64,000 bases of DNA, from assembly GCF_007558815.1 (NCBI RefSeq), contig NZ_VLTJ01000013.1, forward strand, positions 1 through 64,000. The letters run 5' to 3'. Shown one piece after another: positions 17,523-29,013 of the stretch (its first letter is position 1; every line of letters starts with the position of its first letter). The DNA is from Verticiella sediminum. Its GTDB lineage: Bacteria; Pseudomonadota; Gammaproteobacteria; Burkholderiales; Burkholderiaceae_B. The position numbers and the translations under genes were made by a program. The notes beneath the pieces are model-generated. The model was given only the letters and a program-made list of their open reading frames with translations. It was not told the DNA's origin and searched no databases.

Positions 17523-17621
17523 CCGCACCCATCGCATTGAGGCCCATCCGATGTTTCGCTGGGCTGGTCCGACAGAAGACTGGCTGGGTCCGCTTGACAA
17601 ACACATTGAGAGAGAACAGCA

Positions 17622-18362
17622 ATGACTGAGAACATCAAAGGCAAGGTGGTGGTCATCACCGGCGCATCGAGCGGCCTGGGTGCGGAAACCGCGCGCCACC
17701 TGGTCAAGGCCGGCGCCCAGGTCGTACTCGGTGCGCGCCGCCTGGATCGCCTGGAAGCGCTGGCGGCTGAACTGGGCCTGCCCAAGGAAGCCGCGTTCAA
17801 GGCGGACGTGACCGACCGCGAACAGGTCAAGGCGCTGGTCGATCATGCCGTGAAGCTGCACGGCCGCATCGACGTGATGATCAACAACGCCGGCCTGATG
17901 CCGCTGGCCCCCCTCGAAATGCTGCGCTTCGATGAATGGGACCAATGCATCGACGTCAACATCAAGGGCGTCCTCTGGGGCATCGCCGCAGCGCTGCCTT
18001 ACTTCAAGGATCAGAAGAGCGGCCAGTTCATCAACGTCTCGTCCGTGGCCGGCCACACCATCAGCGCCGGCGGCGCGATCTACTCGGCGACCAAGTATTC
18101 GGTGCGCGTGATCTCCGAGGCACTGCGCAAGGAAGTCAAACCCTACAACATCCGCACCATGGTGCTTTCGCCCGGCGCGGTGGACACCGAGCTGCCTGCG
18201 TCGGTCGGTGCTCCGGGTGTCAACGAGGCGATCGCCGACTACTACAAGAACAACGCCATCCCGGCCGACAGCTTTGCGCGCTGCGTGCTGTTCGCCATGA
18301 GCCAGCCTGAGAACATCGACATCAATGAGATCCTGTTCCGCCCGACAGTGCAGGAGCTTTGA
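17622..18362 (+). CDS. SDR-family NAD(P)-dependent oxidoreductase
   Basis: 246 residues. Rossmann motif TGASSGLG is at residues 13-20, GARRLDRL follows the second strand (Arg residues favouring NADP), then NNAG, and the catalytic Ser (NVSSVAG) and YSATK lie near 140 and 154. The C terminus [15 protein letters not shown] is typical of the YdfG/serine-dehydrogenase-like subgroup. It acts in the cytosol on a hydroxy/keto substrate that is not identifiable. It is co-directional with the MFS and cupin genes and convergent with the copper sensor kinase. Confidence 0.9.
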   Translation: MTENIKGKVVVITGASSGLGAETARHLVKAGAQVVLGARRLDRLEALAAELGLPKEAAFKADVTDREQVKALVDHAVKLHGRIDVMINNAGLMPLAPLEMLRFDEWDQCIDVNIKGVLWGIAAALPYFKDQKSGQFINVSSVAGHTISAGGAIYSATKYSVRVISEALRKEVKPYNIRTMVLSPGAVDTELPASVGAPGVNEAIADYYKNNAIPADSFARCVLFAMSQPENIDINEILFRPTVQEL

Positions 18363-18417
18363 GGTTGGTCAAGTCTGCAGAAAAAGAAAGGCCGCGCGTC
18401 GATCACGGCAAACTGCC

Positions 18418-19839
18418 CTAGTCGCGTGGCAACACGACGCAAAACCGCGTCATCGCATCGTCGGACGTCACGCGCACCTCGCCGCCATGCGCCTCGATAA
18501 TCGACTTGACGATGGCGAGGCCTAACCCAGCGCCTTCTCCCTTGCGTTGCCGCGAGGGATCGACACGGTAGAAGCGATCGAACAGCCTGGGCTGATCCTC
18601 TTCGGCAATCTTGCTGCCCGGATTCTCGACACTCACCATGGCGCTTCCCTGATCCTGGCCCAGCCGGACCGTGACGGCAGCGCCGCGCGGGGCGTGGCGG
18701 ATGGCATTGGACAGCAGGTTGCTCAAGGCGCGCCGCAGCATCTCCCGATCGGCCCTTATCGGCTCGATCCGGCCCTGCAACTGAAGGGTCATGTCGCGAT
18801 CCTCCGCGAAGGCCTCGAAGTAGTCGAAGAGTCCCTTGATCGTGTTGCCAAGGTCCATCTCCACCCGATGGAGGTTGTGTGGATCGTTCTCCGTCTGCGC
18901 GAGAAACAGCATGTCCCCGATCATCCGGCTCATGCGTGCGAACTCCTCCAGGTTGGAGTACAGCACTTCCCGGTACTCGTCGGCGGAGCGGGACTGGCCG
19001 AGGGCCACTTCCGTCTGCGTGGTCAGGTTGGTGACCGGGGTACGCAGCTCGTGCGCGATATCGGCCGAGAAATTCGCCAACTGTACGAAGCCGTCCTCGA
19101 TGCGCGCGAGCATGTCGTTGAACGAGGCGACAAGCTCCTCCAGTTCGAGCGGTACTTCCCGGGGATTCAAGCGCACGTTCAGTTGCGATGAGCGGATCGC
19201 GCGAATCCGGGCATTGACCTTGCGAATGGGCCGGTGCCCCCATTGAACGGCCAGCCAGGCGACCAGCAGCGCAATGCACAGCACAACGCATGTGGCCAAC
19301 CATAGCATGCGCTTGAAGTCTTCGAGAAACGAAAGATGGAAATCGATGTCCATCGCTACGGCGACGGTATAGGGGCCTGCGCCCTGGCCGGCGGCACCGC
19401 CATCCACACGAAGTACCGCGCCACGGTAGGACTTCCCTCGTTCCTGCCAGCCCGCCAGCTCGCGGACATTGATCGCTTCGGCGGGACGTCTGCTTGCTGC
19501 GAGGGATGACAATTCGGGGCCTTCGCCCGCATAGACCGTCGTTCCTGCGGCGTCAGCGACGTAGTAGAACACCCCATGATGGCCCGCCACCGCGCTGGCA
19601 AGGCGGCGGCGCAGCAGTGCATCATCGGCGATGGTGCCCGCATCGCGCAGCGGCTTGATGACGGCATCGGCCACGGCCCTGAGTTCCCCGGCGTCCTGCT
19701 CGGCAAAGTGATGTTCCAACGAGCGGACGATGAGCCAACTGAAGGCCAGGAACACCAGCGTCGTCGCCATACCGACCAGGGCCGTGACCCGCAGCGCGAG
19801 CGAAGCCGGGCGACGGATGCGCAGGGCCCTAGTCGACAT
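18418..19839 (-). CDS. copS: Heavy-metal sensor histidine kinase (CusS/CopS type)
   Basis: About 473 residues. Two transmembrane segments (about 16-38 and 167-190) flank a periplasmic sensor loop, followed by a HAMP linker ([16 protein letters not shown]). The HisKA phospho-acceptor is in [13 protein letters not shown] (His about 263), and the ATPase has N box [12 protein letters not shown] and G box [12 protein letters not shown]. This is the CusS/CopS layout. The ATG at 19839 (MSTRAL) overlaps the end of the response regulator gene by 11 nt, so the two are one operon; longer upstream starts are inside the regulator gene. It likely senses periplasmic copper or silver. Confidence 0.9.
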   Translation of the reverse strand: MSTRALRIRRPASLALRVTALVGMATTLVFLAFSWLIVRSLEHHFAEQDAGELRAVADAVIKPLRDAGTIADDALLRRRLASAVAGHHGVFYYVADAAGTTVYAGEGPELSSLAASRRPAEAINVRELAGWQERGKSYRGAVLRVDGGAAGQGAGPYTVAVAMDIDFHLSFLEDFKRMLWLATCVVLCIALLVAWLAVQWGHRPIRKVNARIRAIRSSQLNVRLNPREVPLELEELVASFNDMLARIEDGFVQLANFSADIAHELRTPVTNLTTQTEVALGQSRSADEYREVLYSNLEEFARMSRMIGDMLFLAQTENDPHNLHRVEMDLGNTIKGLFDYFEAFAEDRDMTLQLQGRIEPIRADREMLRRALSNLLSNAIRHAPRGAAVTVRLGQDQGSAMVSVENPGSKIAEEDQPRLFDRFYRVDPSRQRKGEGAGLGLAIVKSIIEAHGGEVRVTSDDAMTRFCVVLPRD

Positions 19840-20512
19840 CCGGGGCATCCAGCGTGTAGCCCATGCCCCGTACCGTATGGATGAGCTTGGGCTCGAAGGC
19901 ATCGTCGATCTTCGCGCGCAGCCGGCGAATGGCGACGTCGACCACGTTGCTGTCGCTGTCGAAATTCATGTCCCAGACCTGCGAAGCGATCAATGAGCGC
20001 GGCAGCACCTCGCCCTGGCGACGCGCCAGCAGTTCGAGCAGGGCGAACTCCTTGCTGGTCAGGTTGATGCGTTGTCCTGCCCGGGTCGCGCGCCGCCGCG
20101 GCAGGTCGAGCAGCAGATCGGCGATCTGGATGCGGTCGGGGTGGTTGGGCGCGCTGCCGCGGCGCAGCAGCGTGCGCACGCGCGCGAGCAGTTCGGAGAA
20201 CGCGAAAGGTTTGACCAGGTAGTCGTCGGCGCCCAGTTCCAGGCCCTTGACGCGGTCATCCACGCCGCCGCGCGCGGTCAGGAACAGCACCGGAACCTGC
20301 TTGCCCGCCTCGCGCAGCGACTGCACGATGCGCCAGCCATCCACGTCGGGCAGCATGACGTCGAGGATGACCAGGTCGTAGGTCTCGCTCATGGCCTGGT
20401 GATGCCCGTCCAAGCCATTGCGTGCCACGTCCACCACGAACCCCGCTTCCATGAGGCCCTGGCGCACGTAGTCCGCTGTCTTGTTCTCGTCCTCGACTAC
20501 CAACAGTTTCAT
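19829..20512 (-). CDS. copR: Copper-responsive response regulator (CusR/CopR, OmpR family)
   Basis: 227 residues. The receiver domain has acidic pocket VVEDEN, phospho-acceptor Asp in [12 protein letters not shown] (about 51) and the conserved Lys in YLVKPFAF (about 101). An OmpR/PhoB-type winged helix covers about 125-225 ([36 protein letters not shown]). The ATG at 20512 ([10 protein letters not shown]) follows AGGGAAAAGCG, a good ribosome binding site; the frame also opens at a GTG six codons earlier. It is divergent from the copper operon and should bind the palindrome at 20630-20647. Confidence 0.93.
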   Translation of the reverse strand: MKLLVVEDENKTADYVRQGLMEAGFVVDVARNGLDGHHQAMSETYDLVILDVMLPDVDGWRIVQSLREAGKQVPVLFLTARGGVDDRVKGLELGADDYLVKPFAFSELLARVRTLLRRGSAPNHPDRIQIADLLLDLPRRRATRAGQRINLTSKEFALLELLARRQGEVLPRSLIASQVWDMNFDSDSNVVDVAIRRLRAKIDDAFEPKLIHTVRGMGYTLDAPDVD

Positions 20513-20629
20513 CGCTTTTCCCTGGCTCACGCCATGAACGCTCGCGCATTTGCCTGCTCACTGCTCACTCTGCGCGACTGACTTCTGAATCAATGTACTC
20601 GGGTGAATCTTCCACCAACATGACGCAAC

Positions 20630-20647
20630 CATTACATGAATGTAATG
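20630..20647. promoter_or_regulatory. Palindromic cop/cus box between copR and copA
   Basis: CATTACAT-GA-ATGTAATG is a perfect inverted repeat with 8-bp arms in the divergent region. It sits about 10 bp upstream of where the -35 of the copA promoter should be, given a TAGCAT at 20680-20685 as -10. That placement suits an activator such as the adjacent CopR. The rest of the 256-nt interval shows nothing else clear. Confidence 0.6.
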
Positions 20648-20768
20648 AATGGGTCATGCGAGAGAAAGTGGCGGCTCCCTAGCATGGCTGTCAACGGCAT
20701 AAGCGCGCATTCCCTTCACAGGACCTCGCGCGAGCCCTTTGATGTCTGTTCCTGGAGAGTTTTTCGTC

Positions 20769-22673
20769 ATGATGCGCTATCCCCCCCATGCTCCGCGGCC
20801 ACTGATCCTGTCGCGGCGGCGATTCGTGCAGGGACTGGCGGCGGGCGGCGTCCTGCTGGGGCTGTCCACGACCGCATTGAAGGCCGCCGCCCAGCAAGCG
20901 GGGGCCGCTGGCGGCACCGCCCCGGTGCTGCGGGGCACGGATTTCGATCTGATGATCGCCGAGTCACCCGTGAACTTCACCGGCCAGCCGGGCATGGCGA
21001 CCACGATCAACGGCTCGCTGCCCGCGCCGACCCTGCGCTGGCGTGAGGGGGACACGGTCACCATCCGCGTCACCAATCGGCTGCGCGAGTCCACCTCCAT
21101 CCACTGGCACGGCATCATTCTTCCCTACCAGATGGACGGCGTGCCGGGCATCAGCTTCGCCGGCATCGCGCCGGGGGAAACCTTCACCTACCGCTTCAAG
21201 GTCAGCCAGAGTGGCACCTACTGGTACCACTCGCATTCCGGCTTCCAGGAACTGACCGGCATGTACGGGGCGATCATCATCGACCCCGCCGGCCCTGAAA
21301 CCATCCGTGCTGAGCGCGACCACGTTGTGCTGCTGTCGGACTGGACCGATGAAGACCCCATGCGCGTCTTCATGAAGCTCAAGACCCAGAGCGACTACTA
21401 CAACTACCACCAGCCGACGGCGGTGGACTTCTTTCGCGAGGCCTCGCGCGACGGCCTCTCGGCCGCGCTGGACAAGCGCAAGATGTGGAACCAGATGCGC
21501 ATGAGCCCGACCGACCTGGCGGACCTCTCGGCGCAGACCTTGACCTATCTGGCCAATGGCACCACGCCAGTGGGCAACTGGACCGGCCTGTTCCGTCCGG
21601 GCGAGCGCGTGCGGCTGCGCTTCATCAACGGTGCCGGCAACACCTTCTATGACGTGCGCATTCCGGGCCTGAAACTGAAGGTCGTACACGTCGATGGCGT
21701 GGATGTCGAGCCGGTCACGGTGGACGAGTTCCGCTTCGGCCCGGGCGAGACCTGCGATGTACTGGTCGAGCCGCATGACGATGCCTACACGATCTTCGCG
21801 CAGTCCATGGATCGCACGGGCTATGCGCGGGGCACGCTGGCGGTACGCGGAGGTCTGCAAGCCCCGGTTCCCACACTCGACCCAGTCGAATGGCTGGGCA
21901 TGAGCGACATGATGGGTGCCATGAGCCACGGAGCGCCGGACCAGTCCATGGAAATGACCGGCATGACCGGGATGACGGGCATGACTGACATGACCGGGAT
22001 GGGCGGAATGACGGGGATGGGCGCCGGCTCGATGGCCGGCATGGATCATGGGGCGATGGGCGGCATGAACCACGGCGGCATGAACCACGGCGGCATGGCG
22101 ATGGATCACGGCCAGCACGGTGCCGCCGCGGGCGGACTGGCCGTGCCCAGCACCACCGCCCGCCACGCTCGCACCGAGTATGGCGCGAGCACGGACATGC
22201 GGGTCGACATGGCGCGCACCAACCTCGATGACCCCGGTATCGGTCTGCGCAACAACGGACGGCGCGTGCTGACCCTCGCGGACCTGCACACGCCCTCGGG
22301 TCCCATGGATGCCCGAGGCCCCGGCCGGGAAGTCGAACTGCACCTGACGGGCAACATGGAACGCTACGCCTGGTCCCTGGACGGGCTGGAGTTCGGGCAG
22401 TCCACGCCCGTGCACTTCCGTCACGGCGAGCGTCTGCGGGTCATTCTGCACAACGACACCATGATGACCCACCCCATGCATCTGCATGGCATGTGGAGCG
22501 AACTGGAAAGCCCCGATGGCCGCTTCCTCGCCCGCCGCCACACTTTGCCGGTGCAGCCCGCGCAACGCATCAGTTTTCTTGTGACGGCCGACGCGCTCGG
22601 ACGCTGGGCCTGGCACTGCCATCTGATGTTCCACATGGATGCCGGGATGTTCCGCGAAGTCGTGGTGTCTTGA
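20769..22673 (+). CDS. copA: Copper-resistance multicopper oxidase CopA
   Basis: 634 residues. A Tat signal with SRRRFVQGL (residues 15-23) directs the folded enzyme to the periplasm. Copper ligands are in ESTSIHWHG (N-terminal domain), YWYHSHSG, HPMHLHG and the C-terminal HCHLMFHMDAGM. Between them, about residues 394-450, is a Met/His/Gly-rich insertion made of repeated GMTGMT- and NHGGM-type units that probably binds Cu(I). It oxidises or sequesters periplasmic copper. The ATG at 20769 follows GGAGA by 10 nt; the frame itself opens with TTG at 20739. It is the first gene of the copper operon. Confidence 0.93.
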   Translation: MMRYPPHAPRPLILSRRRFVQGLAAGGVLLGLSTTALKAAAQQAGAAGGTAPVLRGTDFDLMIAESPVNFTGQPGMATTINGSLPAPTLRWREGDTVTIRVTNRLRESTSIHWHGIILPYQMDGVPGISFAGIAPGETFTYRFKVSQSGTYWYHSHSGFQELTGMYGAIIIDPAGPETIRAERDHVVLLSDWTDEDPMRVFMKLKTQSDYYNYHQPTAVDFFREASRDGLSAALDKRKMWNQMRMSPTDLADLSAQTLTYLANGTTPVGNWTGLFRPGERVRLRFINGAGNTFYDVRIPGLKLKVVHVDGVDVEPVTVDEFRFGPGETCDVLVEPHDDAYTIFAQSMDRTGYARGTLAVRGGLQAPVPTLDPVEWLGMSDMMGAMSHGAPDQSMEMTGMTGMTGMTDMTGMGGMTGMGAGSMAGMDHGAMGGMNHGGMNHGGMAMDHGQHGAAAGGLAVPSTTARHARTEYGASTDMRVDMARTNLDDPGIGLRNNGRRVLTLADLHTPSGPMDARGPGREVELHLTGNMERYAWSLDGLEFGQSTPVHFRHGERLRVILHNDTMMTHPMHLHGMWSELESPDGRFLARRHTLPVQPAQRISFLVTADALGRWAWHCHLMFHMDAGMFREVVVS

Positions 22674-22698
22674 ACAGAGCGCACAAGGAAGATAGAGA

Positions 22699-23673
22699 AT
22701 GCCCAAAGCACTCCCCATTCATGCACTGACCGCGGCGGCGCTGGCTCTGGCGAGCGTTGCTGCGCAGGCGCAAGACGACCATGCGGCGCACGGTCATGCC
22801 GACACTCAGGCCGAGGCGCCCGCAAACACGCCCGCGGCCAATGCGGCCGATTCCCACACCGGTCATGCCGCTTCGGCGAGCGGCGCGGCAGCCGCCTCGG
22901 CCATGGATCACGGCAATATGCAGATGCAGGGCGGGGCAGCGCCGGCCGACGCGCGCGACCCTCATGGCTATTCCAATGGTCTGAAACTGGGCTCGGGCGA
23001 CTACGCCGTTCCCGGTGTGCCGCGACTGGTGTTGGCCGACGAACATTTCTTCGCCTCGCTGCGGGCCGAAACCCTGGAGCGCCGTTTCACGCGCAAAGGG
23101 GACGATTCCACGGCCTACGACCTGCAGGCTTGGTACGGCACCACTTACAACAAGGCCGTCGTGAAGGCCGAGGGCGACATCGTCAAGGGAAAACTCGCCG
23201 AATCGCGTACAGAGTTGCTCTGGGGGCACGCCGTCGCTGCGTACTGGGACACGCAACTGGGTGTTCGCGTGGACAACGGCGAAGGTCCGAGTCGGCAGTG
23301 GCTGAGCTTTGGCATCCAGGGCCTGGCACCTTACTGGTTCGAGCTGGAGGCGACCGGTTACGTCGGCAGCGCAGGCAGGACGGCCCTGCGCATTGAAGCA
23401 AGCTACGAACTGCTGCTCACCCAGCGGCTGATTCTGGAGCCACGAACCGAGTTGCAGCTCTACGGCAAGGACGACCCGGAACGGGGCATCGGCAAGGGCC
23501 TCGCCGAAGTGTCCGCGGGCCTGCGCCTGCGCTACGAAATCAATCGCCAGTTCGCGCCGTACATCGGCGTGGAGCGGGCTGGCAGCTTCGGGCGAACGGC
23601 GGACTACGTGCGTGCTGAAGGCGGCCGCGCCCAGCAAACGCGCTGGGTGGCCGGCGTGCGCTTCTGGTTCTAG
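22699..23673 (+). CDS. copB: Copper resistance protein B (outer membrane)
   Basis: 324 residues. Signal peptide to about residue 24 (ASVAAQAQ), then a His/Met-rich, Ala-rich linker (residues 25-95, DDHAAHGHAD, MDHGNMQMQ), then a C-terminal outer-membrane beta-barrel domain (TAYDLQAWYGTTYNK ... TRWVAGVRFWF, ending in aromatic Phe). This is the CopB/PcoB family, which acts with CopA in periplasmic copper tolerance. It starts 25 nt after copA. Confidence 0.93.
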   Translation: MPKALPIHALTAAALALASVAAQAQDDHAAHGHADTQAEAPANTPAANAADSHTGHAASASGAAAASAMDHGNMQMQGGAAPADARDPHGYSNGLKLGSGDYAVPGVPRLVLADEHFFASLRAETLERRFTRKGDDSTAYDLQAWYGTTYNKAVVKAEGDIVKGKLAESRTELLWGHAVAAYWDTQLGVRVDNGEGPSRQWLSFGIQGLAPYWFELEATGYVGSAGRTALRIEASYELLLTQRLILEPRTELQLYGKDDPERGIGKGLAEVSAGLRLRYEINRQFAPYIGVERAGSFGRTADYVRAEGGRAQQTRWVAGVRFWF

Positions 23674-23754
23674 GGGGCAGACGCGCAGGCCCGTCCTACC
23701 GATCACGATCCGGATAGACATCTGTTTTTTCAACCACCGACCCCCCAACAGAGA

Positions 23755-24147
23755 ATGACCATGCTTTCGATTCGCAACCTTCTCCTCCCCGTTGTCGCTG
23801 CGACGAGCGTTCTGCTGTTCAGCGCCGCCGCGCAGGCCCACCCGGAACTGCTCAAGTCCGATCCGCAGGCGAACGCCGAAGTGGCGGCTCCCGCCGAGAT
23901 CGAGCTGCATTTTTCCGAGGAGCTGACCACCCAGTTCTCCGGCGCCAAGCTGGTCATGACCGGTATGCCGGGCATGTCCCACGGTCCCATGCCGGTGGAG
24001 GTCAAGGTATCCGGCGGCGAGGATGGAAAGACCATGGTGATCACCCCCGCCAAGCCCCTGATGACGGGGGACTATCGTGTGGAGTGGCGAGCCGTGTCGG
24101 CCGATACCCATCCCGTGACGGGGAACTTCTCCTTCAAGGTGAAGTGA
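23755..24147 (+). CDS. copC: Periplasmic copper-binding protein CopC
   Basis: 130 residues with a signal peptide cleaved after AAAQA, leaving His as the mature first residue, the copper(II) ligand of CopC proteins. Met-rich MTGMPGMSHGPM (about 64-75) would bind Cu(I), and the C-terminal DTHPVTGNFSFKVK is the family signature. It passes copper to or from CopD. An ATG two codons later (23761) has better spacing from the AGAGA sequence and is an alternative start. It is separated from copD by 3 nt. Confidence 0.93.
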   Translation: MTMLSIRNLLLPVVAATSVLLFSAAAQAHPELLKSDPQANAEVAAPAEIELHFSEELTTQFSGAKLVMTGMPGMSHGPMPVEVKVSGGEDGKTMVITPAKPLMTGDYRVEWRAVSADTHPVTGNFSFKVK

Positions 24148-24150
24148 ACC

Positions 24151-25104
24151 ATGGAGGGCTGGGGCAACATCGTCGTCCGCTTCGCCAGCTACGCCGACCT
24201 GATGCTGCTGTTTGGCCTGCCGTTGTTCGGCTTGTACGGCGTGCAGGGCAACGCTGCCGAAGCCCAGGCAACCTTCGGTTTTCGAAGGCTGCTCTTCTGG
24301 CTTGCGGTCGTTGGCCTCCTGGTGTCGGGCGTCGGCATGTTGATGCTGGCGCAGACCATGAGTGGCGTGAGCGAGATCGTCGAACTTGAACGTCATGTGT
24401 TCGGCATGATCATCACCGGCACCAACGTCGGCATCGCGTGGGTGGTCAAGATCGCATCGCTCCTGAGCATCCTGCTTTGCGCGTGGTGCTACAGGCGATC
24501 GCCCACGGCGAGCCTGGCGCTTGCCGCGTTGTTCGCAGCGGTCGGGCTGTCCACGCTGGTCTGGTCGGGACATGGGGCGATGGATACCGGCACACGCGGC
24601 GGCATCCATCTGGCGGCCGATACCTTGCACTTGCTCGGTGCTGGCGCCTGGCTGGGGGCGCTGGCCGCGTTTCTGCTGTTGCTGCTGCGCCCGGTCCAGG
24701 GCCAGGGCCGCGACGACGCCTACCAGCATCTGCTGCTCCTGCGCCAGGCGGTAACCGGGTTTTCGTCGGCCGGCACGCTCATCGTCGCGGTGCTGATCGT
24801 CACCGGCATCGTGAACTATCTGCTCATCGTCGGCCCGAGCCTTCAGGGCATGACATCCAGCCTTTACGGTGTGCTGCTGTTGGTGAAGCTGGGCCTGTTC
24901 GGTGCCATGGTGGCGCTGGCCGCGACGAATCGTTATCGGTTGGGGCCGCTGCTGGAACGGGCAAGGAGCTCCACAGAGATCGCTCGCGCCAAGCATGCCC
25001 TGTGCAAGAGCCTGGCGATCGAGACGACGGCCCTGACGCTGATCCTGCTGGTGGTCGCATGGCTGGGTACCTTGAGTCCATCCGGCAACACGAGACCCTA
25101 CTGA
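24151..25104 (+). CDS. copD: Copper resistance membrane protein CopD
   Basis: 317 residues, mostly hydrophobic with eight or so membrane segments. The conserved histidines lie in LVWSGHGAMDT and GGIHLAADTLHLLGAGAWLG, characteristic of CopD/PcoD. It is thought to import copper across the inner membrane together with CopC. It starts 3 nt after copC, so the pair is translated together. Confidence 0.9.
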   Translation: MEGWGNIVVRFASYADLMLLFGLPLFGLYGVQGNAAEAQATFGFRRLLFWLAVVGLLVSGVGMLMLAQTMSGVSEIVELERHVFGMIITGTNVGIAWVVKIASLLSILLCAWCYRRSPTASLALAALFAAVGLSTLVWSGHGAMDTGTRGGIHLAADTLHLLGAGAWLGALAAFLLLLLRPVQGQGRDDAYQHLLLLRQAVTGFSSAGTLIVAVLIVTGIVNYLLIVGPSLQGMTSSLYGVLLLVKLGLFGAMVALAATNRYRLGPLLERARSSTEIARAKHALCKSLAIETTALTLILLVVAWLGTLSPSGNTRPY

Positions 25105-25159
25105 TTTCGACATACACAGTCGGCGCTCGCTGTCCCGACCCACTGAAGGAAGCGTCATC

Positions 25160-25474
25160 ATGAACGAGCATCACGGCCACAAGGAATCGCCCCCACGCTT
25201 CTGGCGTTCCCGGTACGGGATCGGTCTGCTCGTTCTCGGCGCGATCGCGGGCTATTTCCTGCTCAAGGAACACACCGCGCATGTGGTCGGAGTCCTGCCT
25301 TTCCTGCTGCTTGCGGCCTGCCCGTTGATGCACATCTTCATGCACCACGGCCATGGCCACGGCGGACACAACCCTTCCTCCCACACGCCGTCTGATACGA
25401 CACCGACCCAAGCACCGAATCCGGGTGCCGGCCCCAAAGTCAACGCACGCGACCAGCGCGGAGATCAGCCATGA
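25160..25474 (+). CDS. DUF2933 small His-rich membrane protein
   Basis: 104 residues. There is a His-rich start (NEHHGHKES), one or two membrane segments (about 21-39 and 43-56, YGIGLLVLGAIAGYF and VGVLPFLLLAACPLMH), then a His cluster HIFMHHGHGHGGH, the DUF2933 pattern. Function is unknown. It is typically found in copper/silver resistance clusters, and the His cluster suggests metal binding at the membrane. Its stop overlaps the next start by 4 nt. Confidence 0.85.
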   Translation: MNEHHGHKESPPRFWRSRYGIGLLVLGAIAGYFLLKEHTAHVVGVLPFLLLAACPLMHIFMHHGHGHGGHNPSSHTPSDTTPTQAPNPGAGPKVNARDQRGDQP

Positions 25475-26118
25475 GCCACGATCAACCCGCCTATGGCCTA
25501 TGGCTGCTGGTGTTCTTCAACTCGGCCATCTTCATCCTGTTCGCCTTCAGCTTCTTCAAGCCGGCAACGGCGCGAGACTGGCGAACCTTCGGCGCGTTTG
25601 CCGCTTTCATCGTCGCGCTGTTCGTCGAGATGTATGGGTTTCCGCTGACCATCTATTTGCTATCGGGCTGGCTGCAGACCCGCTATCCGGGCCTGGACCT
25701 GCTCACTCACGACGCCGGCCACCTGTGGTGGACCTTGCTGGGTGAGAAAGGCGACCCGCATTTCGGCGTGCTGCACATCGCCAGCTACGTCGTGCTCGCC
25801 TATGGCTTCTACCTGCTGTCCAAGTCCTGGCAGGTGCTCTATCACGCGCAGCGCCGAGGCACCCTGGCCACGACAGGCCCCTATGCCCGCATCCGCCACC
25901 CCCAGTACGTGGCGTTCGTGCTGATCCTGCTGGGCTTCCTACTGCAATGGCCGACGCTGCTCACGCTGCTGATGTTCCCGATCCTCCTGGTCATGTACGG
26001 CCGTCTGGCGGTGAACGAGGAAGCCGAGATGCGGGCTCGATTCGGGTCGGAGTTCGAGCGCTACGCGCAAACCACGCCGCGGTTTTTTCCCCGCTGGCGG
26101 CAATCCCCCACGACCTGA
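25471..26118 (+). CDS. ICMT-like membrane methyltransferase-family protein
   Basis: 215 residues with about five membrane segments and the C-terminal isoprenylcysteine methyltransferase-like region TTGPYARIRHPQYVAFV ... VNEEAEMRARFGSEFERYAQ, which binds S-adenosylmethionine in the eukaryotic relatives. Bacteria do not prenylate proteins in this way, so the substrate is unknown. It is coupled by a 4-nt overlap to the DUF2933 gene and placed within the copper operon, so a role in copper handling is likely but undefined. Confidence 0.85.
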   Translation: MSHDQPAYGLWLLVFFNSAIFILFAFSFFKPATARDWRTFGAFAAFIVALFVEMYGFPLTIYLLSGWLQTRYPGLDLLTHDAGHLWWTLLGEKGDPHFGVLHIASYVVLAYGFYLLSKSWQVLYHAQRRGTLATTGPYARIRHPQYVAFVLILLGFLLQWPTLLTLLMFPILLVMYGRLAVNEEAEMRARFGSEFERYAQTTPRFFPRWRQSPTT

Positions 26119-26163
26119 TGCGCCCGATCCATTGGCGCCCATCCATCCAAGGAGTCCATGACC

Positions 26164-26427
26164 ATGAGTAATATCGATCTTGACGTTCAGGGCATGTCCT
26201 GCGGCGCCTGCGTCAAACATGTCACTGAAGCGCTCAAACCCCTGCCGGGGGTGCGAGAGGTGGAGGTTGATCTGGGTGCAGGCCGTGTTCGTGTCCGTGG
26301 CGATCTTGCCGAAGGCATCGATCCGCTGGTGTCGGCGCTGAAGCAAGCCGGCTATCCGGCGCAGCCCAGCGGCACTGAAGCCAGCACAGCGCCCGGCAAC
26401 CGCCGCGGCGGCTGCTGCTGCGGATAA
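26164..26427 (+). CDS. copZ: Small heavy-metal-associated (HMA) copper chaperone
   Basis: About 87 residues with one HMA domain. The metal site is GMSCGACVKH (residues 10-19 or so), followed by the typical VEVDLGAGRVRV strand and a C-terminal tail GGCCCG with three adjacent cysteines, which is unusual and may add a second Cu(I) site. It would carry Cu(I) in the cytosol to the P-type ATPase encoded next. The ATG at 26164 is better spaced from AAGGAG than the one at 26158. Confidence 0.85.
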   Translation: MSNIDLDVQGMSCGACVKHVTEALKPLPGVREVEVDLGAGRVRVRGDLAEGIDPLVSALKQAGYPAQPSGTEASTAPGNRRGGCCCG

Positions 26428-26520
26428 CCCGCCCGGCACTGCGCGGGCGGAACCAGAACACTGTGCCGCCTACCCGGTCGAAGCAGATACACCCATCCAA
26501 GAGAAGTCGGAGAAACCGTT

Positions 26521-29001
<2,481 letters not shown>

Positions 29002-29013
29002 ACCCCCGATGGC

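Noticed and set aside
21946-22120. Repetitive DNA that might suggest a CRISPR array or tandem repeat locus
   Set aside because: The repeats are short, in frame and encode the Met/His-rich segment of CopA.
20964-22718. Long antisense frame opposite the multicopper oxidase
   Set aside because: Shadow of copA; composition (His/Ala/Arg-rich) is typical of antisense GC-rich coding DNA.
22570-25161. Very long open frame antisense to copB-copC-copD (about 860 codons)
   Set aside because: It lies opposite genes with clear copper-protein motifs; high third-position GC produces long stop-free antisense frames. Its translation has no recognisable domain.
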